DNA from: Antarcticibacterium sp. 1MA-6-2
GTDB taxonomy: Bacteria; Bacteroidota; Bacteroidia; Flavobacteriales; Flavobacteriaceae
NCBI RefSeq assembly: GCF_021535135.1
Contig: NZ_CP091036.1
Span: forward strand, 372,001 to 436,000
Length of the DNA stretch: 64,000 nt
Direction: 5' to 3'
Shown: positions 59,899-64,000 of the stretch, one piece after another
Layout of the letters: each line of letters begins with the position of its first letter
How positions within the stretch are numbered: the first letter of the stretch is position 1
Translations under genes and position numbers: made by a program
The notes under the pieces: model-generated
What the model was told of the DNA's origin: nothing
What the model saw: the letters and a program-made list of their open reading frames with translations, nothing else
The model's database searches: none

Positions 59899-60645
59899 AT
59901 GAAATTACTGGAAGGAAAAAATGCCATCATCACAGGTGGAAGCCGCGGAATAGGAAAAGGAATAGCAGAAGTTTTTGCGCAACATGGTGCAAATGTCGCT
60001 TTTACCTATGCTTCTTCTGTTAACGCAGCAAATGAGCTTGAAAAGGAATTAAGTGAAATGGGTATTAAAGCAAAAGCTTATAAATCTAATGCTGCAAATT
60101 TTGAGGAAGCACAGGAGTTGATAAAAAATGTTGCTGAAGATTTTGGTCAAATCGATATTTTAGTTAATAATGCAGGTATAACAAAGGACAACCTCCTAAT
60201 GAGAATGACCGAAGAAGACTTTGACCATGTAATTGAAGTTAACCTAAAGTCCATCTTCAATATGACCAAAGCAATTCAACGAACCATGTTGAAGCAACGC
60301 AGTGGAAGTATAATAAACATGAGTTCAGTAGTTGGAGTAAAAGGAAACGCCGGGCAATCTAATTATGCAGCTTCAAAAGCCGGAATTATTGGATTTTCAA
60401 AATCAATGGCTTTAGAACTGGGATCCAGAAACATAAGAACCAATGTAATTGCACCCGGATTTATAGAAACCGAAATGACAGGTAAACTTGATGAGAAAAC
60501 TGTAGAAGGCTGGAGAGATTCAATTCCTTTAAAAAGAGGAGGAACCCCTGAGGATATTGCAAATGCCTGTGTTTTCCTGGGTAGTGATCTTAGTAGTTAT
60601 ATTACTGGCCAGGTAATTCACGTTAATGGTGGAATGCTTACATAA
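59899..60645 (+). CDS. fabG: 3-oxoacyl-[acyl-carrier-protein] reductase
   Basis: SDR-type NADPH enzyme of fatty-acid elongation. NAIITGGSRGIGKGIAEVF, LVNNAGITKDNLLMRMTEEDF, catalytic Ser in NMSSVVGVKGNAGQSNYAASKAG with Tyr and Lys intact, and ARxxVxPG-type NVIAPGFIETEMT. 248 residues, standard size. The intact YAASK motif contrasts with the SDR beside the photolyase. Confidence 0.94.
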   Translation: MKLLEGKNAIITGGSRGIGKGIAEVFAQHGANVAFTYASSVNAANELEKELSEMGIKAKAYKSNAANFEEAQELIKNVAEDFGQIDILVNNAGITKDNLLMRMTEEDFDHVIEVNLKSIFNMTKAIQRTMLKQRSGSIINMSSVVGVKGNAGQSNYAASKAGIIGFSKSMALELGSRNIRTNVIAPGFIETEMTGKLDEKTVEGWRDSIPLKRGGTPEDIANACVFLGSDLSSYITGQVIHVNGGMLT

Positions 60646-60749
60646 TAGTAACTTTAAAATCCTTTTAGAGGTATCAGTGTCTTGAAGTGCTGAATTGAAA
60701 TTTACAGGAAGAGATTATTTTCTTTTTGAAAAGAAAAAAGTGTAAATAG

Positions 60750-60800
60750 AATTTTATCTCAATCCTCAAGTCTAACATCTCATATCTCAATTCTCACATC
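60750..60800. repeat. TCTCA-type CT-rich degenerate repeat
   Basis: Between fabG and the vWA gene: ATCTCAATCCTCAA, then ACATCTCATATCTCAATTCTCACATCT, a run of imperfect 6-7-mers of TCTCA. Similar in kind to 34441-34500 and 57402-57475. Confidence 0.55.
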
Positions 60801-60811
60801 TATTATAGAGT

Positions 60812-62853
60812 ATGTCTCTAACAACAATATTATTAATAACCCTGGCTGCAGTTTTTGCGCTGGGGTTTATTTTTTTAAATATTTCCTGGGTAACAAGTCG
60901 CGGAATAGAAGAACCTATGCTCTGGCTCTTTTTAGGTTCGTTAGCTTATTCCTGCTCTTATTACTCCTTATAAATCCTGAAATAAAAAGTACTGAATACG
61001 AAATTGAAAAGCCAAAATTACTTATTGCTCAGGACATTTCAGGTTCAATTAATTATTTGGAGGGAGGAGACAATGCAAAAGCCTTTATAAGCACCCTTAG
61101 AAAGAATCCTGAACTTCAGGAGGTGTTTGATATTCAAACATATGGCTTCGGAAGAGATCTAAAGATGTTGAATCCTGATTCTATTACTTTTTCGGAAAAT
61201 CAAACTAATATTAGTTCTGCCATTCGTGATCTGGCAAAATTAGGTACGAAAAGCCAGGCAGCTTTGGTGGTGATAACAGATGGTAACCAGACTGTGGGAG
61301 AAGACTATCAATATTTAAAAGCAGGAGAAAATGTTGATCTTTTTACTGTAGTAGTTGGGGATACTACCGCTCAAACAGATCTTTATATAAATTCCCTTAA
61401 TGTAAACAAATACGCTTTTTTAAATAATAATTTTCCGGTAGAGATATTTGTTAATTATTCGGGAAAAGAAACTGTGAACAGCAATATTATAATCCGTTCC
61501 GGTAACGGCATTTTATTTTCTCAAGCTTTGGAATTTGATCAGGACAAGACATCTCATGTCCTTAATATAACTCTTCCTGCCAATCAACTGGGAGTAAAAA
61601 CATATCAGGTTGAAATCTCTGAATTAGAAAATGAGAGGAATACGGTTAACAACTCCAGGAGTTTTGGAGTAGAGGTTATTGATGAACGCACGAAGGTTCT
61701 TATCCTCTCTGCAGTCTCACATCCCGATTTGGGTATGTTCAAAAAATCAATTGAAGCGAATGAGCAAAGAGAGGCTGAAATCGCTTTACTTAAAAATTTT
61801 AATATCTCACAACTAAATGATTTTCAAATTTTTATAGTCTATCAACCAAACAACAACTTTAAAGAAGTGTTTTCCGAATTTCAAAAGAGAAATTCAAATT
61901 TTTTAGTTGTCAGCGGCACAGAAACAAACTGGGATTTTCTGAATTCTACCATACCTTTCAGTAAAGATTTTATTTCCCAACCACAGGATTATCTTCCCGT
62001 TTATAACGAAAATTATTCTGCTTTTCAATTTGAAGATATTGGATTTAGCAAATTTCCGCCTCTTGTAGATGCTTTTGGTACTATGAATTTAAATATTGGA
62101 AAATTTGATCCTCTTCTTTTTCAAATGGTAGAAGGAGTACCCTCAACTACACCTTTACTGGCAACCTATGAGGAAGGTACATCTAAAAGAGCCTTTTTAT
62201 TGGGAGAGAATATATGGAAATGGCGAGCACAATCATTTGTAGATAATAACAACTTCGAGGCGTTTGACAATTTCTTCGGAAAAATGGTGCAGTACCTGGC
62301 ATCCTCTCAAAAGAGAGACCGACTTACGGTGGATGTGAAAAATTTCTTTGCTGAAAATGAGGAGATCATAGTTTCGGCTCAATTCTTTGATCAAAATTTT
62401 CAGTTTAATCCTGGCGCCCAGCTCAATTTAACTTTGGTCAACACCGAAAGTAACACAAAGTTGGAGGCGCAAATGCTCCCTGATAATAACAGATATATTT
62501 TTAGTGCAGATAATCTCGAGGCTGGGGAGTATAATTATACTGTTAGGGAAGCTACTTCAGGAATTTCGAGAAGTGGAACTTTTACAGTACTGGAGTATAA
62601 TGTTGAACAACAGTTTTCTTCAGCAAATATTTCTAAACTTAGAAACCTGGCATTTTCTGTTGGAAGTGAAGTATATTTTCTCGATACTCCCGGCCAGTTA
62701 ATATCAGATCTGCTGGAGGACAATCGTTACCCAAGCTTGCAAAAAAGCCACGAAAAAGCCGTACCTTTGATAAGTTGGAAAATTTTACTAATCCTGCTCA
62801 TTTTCAGCCTTAGTGCTGAGTGGTTTACACGAAAATACTTCGGCTTAATTTAA
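60812..62853 (+). CDS. vWA-like membrane protein (BatA/BatB-like), frameshift in the N-terminus
   Basis: About 680 residues. The start MSLTTILLITLAAVFALGFIF gives the first membrane segment, and a missing T in the run 60870-60876 explains the stop that follows. The next frame reads KYFLGNKSRNRRTYALALFRFVSLFLLLLLLINPEI (second segment) and then the vWA motif LLIAQDISGSINYLEGGDNA (DxSxS-like metal site) and ALVVITDGNQTVG. The C-terminus is a third segment, ISWKILLILLIFSLSAEWFTRKYFG. Members are membrane-bound with a large periplasmic domain; function unknown. It ends 20 bp before the prohibitin-like gene. Confidence 0.8.
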
Positions 62854-62873
62854 TAATATCAACAATTAACTTT

Positions 62874-63686
62874 ATGGATAGATTACCAAAAATTGGATTG
62901 CCAATTTTATTTGTAGTAATAGTATTAATTATACTTATTGCCAAATCTACAGTTACAATTAATTCCGGAGAGGCCGGGGTGTTATATCAAACTTTTGGGG
63001 GAGGTGTTGTCACAGATGAAGAACCTTTGGGAGAAGGATTCCACGTTGTGGCTCCCTGGAACAGAGTCTTTGTATACGAAGTTCGCCAGCAGTCACTTGA
63101 TGAAAAAATGCAGGTTCTTTCTTCAAATGGTTTGGAAATCAATCTGGATGCCACTGTTTGGTTTCAACCGTCTTATTCCAACCTGGGAAAACTTCATCAG
63201 GAAAGAGGGGAAGATTATATTCAAAGGGTGTTGCAACCTGCCATTCGTTCTGCAGCAAGAAGTGTTGTAGGTAGATATATTCCGGAGCAACTTTATGCAA
63301 GTAAGAGAGAAGCAATTCAAAGAGAGATCTTCGAAGAGACCCAGATCCTGCTTCAAAATCAATATGTGCAGATCAACGAGGTACTGGTGAGAGATGTCTC
63401 TTTACCACCTACTATCAAGGACGCAATTGAAAGAAAGCTACGCCAGGAACAGGAGTCGCTGGAATACGTTTTCCGTCTTACAAAAGCTGAACAGGAAGCC
63501 GAAAGACAAAGAATTGAATCGGAAGGTAAGGCTCGTGCTAACCAGATCTTAAGTGCATCTCTTAATGATCAAATTCTTAAGGAAAAAGGGATTCAGGCGA
63601 CATTAGAGCTCTCAAAATCACCTAATGCAAAAGTGGTAGTTATTGGTGGAGGCGACGGGATGCCTTTAATTTTGGGTGATAATTAA
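62874..63686 (+). CDS. prohibitin-like / SPFH-Band 7 membrane protein
   Basis: 270 residues from MDRLPKIGLPILFVVIVLIILIAKSTVTI, one membrane segment. SPFH domain: GVLYQTFGGGVVTDEEPLGEGFHVVAPWNRVFVYEVRQQSLDEKMQVLSSNGLEINLDATV. The C-terminal coiled coil is EQESLEYVFRLTKAEQEAERQRIESEGKARANQI. An upstream ATG (62820) overlaps the vWA gene and adds unlikely residues. It forms membrane scaffolds or protease-associated complexes in known members. Confidence 0.9.
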   Translation: MDRLPKIGLPILFVVIVLIILIAKSTVTINSGEAGVLYQTFGGGVVTDEEPLGEGFHVVAPWNRVFVYEVRQQSLDEKMQVLSSNGLEINLDATVWFQPSYSNLGKLHQERGEDYIQRVLQPAIRSAARSVVGRYIPEQLYASKREAIQREIFEETQILLQNQYVQINEVLVRDVSLPPTIKDAIERKLRQEQESLEYVFRLTKAEQEAERQRIESEGKARANQILSASLNDQILKEKGIQATLELSKSPNAKVVVIGGGDGMPLILGDN

Positions 63687-63739
63687 TTTAGACAATTCAT
63701 AAAAATTTAAAATTTTATTTTTTTTCTGAAAAATTAAAT

Positions 63740-63747
63740 TAGCTTTG
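63740..63747 (+). promoter_or_regulatory. -7 promoter element of the his leader
   Basis: TAGCTTTG matches TAnnTTTG and would start RNA only a few bases before the leader ATG at 63755, so the leader transcript may be almost leaderless. Confidence 0.55.
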
Positions 63748-63754
63748 TATCACA

Positions 63755-63811
63755 ATGATAAAAATTCAATTACATCACCATCATTTATTCTTCTGCGCTC
63801 AGGCGAGGTGA
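63755..63811 (+). CDS. hisL: histidine operon leader peptide (18 aa, four consecutive His)
   Basis: Reads MIKIQLHHHHLFFCAQAR then TGA. Four His codons in a row, mixed CAT/CAC, sit 30 bp before a strong hairpin and T-run, directly upstream of hisG. This is the classical design of a ribosome-stalling amino-acid sensor. It is too short for ORF callers, but its position and His run make it highly convincing. Confidence 0.9.
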   Translation: MIKIQLHHHHLFFCAQAR

Positions 63812-63816
63812 ATAGG

Positions 63817-63835
63817 TATGTAGTTAACTAACATA
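63817..63835 (+). promoter_or_regulatory. small hairpin between his leader stop and terminator
   Basis: TATGT-AGTTAACT-ACATA with one bulged A forms a stem just before the terminator. It could act as a pause or as one strand of an antiterminator fold; the alternative pairing was not resolved. Confidence 0.4.
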
Positions 63836-63841
63836 TTTTTT

Positions 63842-63873
63842 AAACCCGTTTGAGCAATCAAACGGGTTTTTTA
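63842..63873 (+). terminator. his attenuator (rho-independent terminator)
   Basis: AAACCCGTTTG and CAAACGGGTTT pair perfectly (11 bp) around AGCAAT, followed by T6. It lies between the HHHH leader and hisG, so it is the expected attenuator. Confidence 0.92.
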
Positions 63874-63881
63874 TTTCAAAT

Positions 63882-63914
63882 AAACCTCACAGGTTTTCAA
63901 AACCTGTGAGGTTT
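63882..63914. repeat. 33-bp palindromic repeat (copy 2)
   Basis: AAACCTCACAGGTTTT and its exact complement around a single C. Same core as 713-745. It stands between the his attenuator and hisG, where it would place a second stable hairpin in the transcript. Confidence 0.85.
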
Positions 63915-63932
63915 GGTAAAACATCGATTAAA

Positions 63933-64000
63933 ATGACTAAAGAAAAATTACGTATTGCAATTCAAAAGTCGGGAAGGCTAAATGAAGATTCCCTTCAAAT
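63933..64000 (+). CDS. hisG: ATP phosphoribosyltransferase, 3' end cut by window
   Basis: First enzyme of histidine synthesis and its feedback-controlled step. Only MTKEKLRIAIQKSGRLNEDS and a few more residues are visible, but LRIAIQKSGRLNEDS is the HisG N-terminal signature. The start is set by the ATG 19 bp after palindrome copy 2, and the His leader upstream confirms the assignment. Confidence 0.9.
   Translation, partial: MTKEKLRIAIQKSGRLNEDSLQ

Overview
The window is AT-rich chromosomal DNA from a member of Bacteroidetes, most likely family Flavobacteriaceae. The evidence is the PorX type-IX-secretion regulator, the fused LpxC-FabZ enzyme, the fused CcsB/CcsA cytochrome c biogenesis protein, DUF4834, DUF2911 and DUF4258 proteins, SusC/TonB-style outer-membrane proteins, the almost complete lack of Shine-Dalgarno sequences, and TAnnTTTG promoter elements (some with TTG 21 bp upstream). 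No rRNA, tRNA, CRISPR or phage genes were seen.

Layout. 1-4270: end of kdsB, then a photolyase/SDR/SRPBCC operon on the minus strand and a secreted DUF2911 protein. 4329-9595: a minus-strand operon of PIG-L deacetylase, a 35-residue membrane peptide, a sodium/solute symporter and a Gfo/Idh/MocA dehydrogenase. 9672-14247: a tightly packed minus-strand run (DUF2520, kdsC, SMR exporter, UbiA prenyltransferase, maf, lipoprotein, MscS). 14647-17847: ccsBA. 17849-22518: two identical direct copies of an IS3-family element flank fumC and a small membrane protein. 22581-27080: outer-membrane receptor, arsC-like gene and prfB. 27596-35472: threonine aldolase, peroxiredoxin, ybaB, prolyl oligopeptidase, cysteine synthase, an alpha-oxoamine synthase and an outer-membrane protein. 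35581-41072: DUF4834, YfhO, a glycosyltransferase and a flippase (surface glycan or glycolipid). 41165-50633: a Tyr/Arg-rich secreted protein, uvrA, an ECF sigma factor, nth, bcp, alanine dehydrogenase, small membrane proteins and tsaE. 50678-58831: porX, an HD phosphohydrolase, and the lipid A operon lpxD-lpxC/fabZ-lpxA-efp-lpxD2. 58891-63686: sucD, fabG, a vWA membrane protein and a prohibitin-like protein. 63755-64000: a histidine leader peptide with HHHH, an attenuator and the start of hisG.

The most unusual feature is a large set of small indels, about 28 in 20 genes, that break genes which should be intact and are often essential (prfB, fumC, uvrA, lpxC/fabZ, lpxA, efp, sucD). When each reading frame is repaired from the conserved protein sequence, about 22 of the 28 fall on one degenerate hexamer, RCYGGY or its complement RCCRGY. 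The centre of the hexamer is usually replaced by a TA-rich core, giving strings such as CTTAG, CTAAG, CTTAAG, CCTAG or CCTAGG. This looks like one motif-specific process, most plausibly a systematic read or consensus error at a modified or structured motif, rather than 20 independent pseudogenes. Other intact copies of the motif exist in the window. Split genes are therefore annotated as single genes with the indel positions given.
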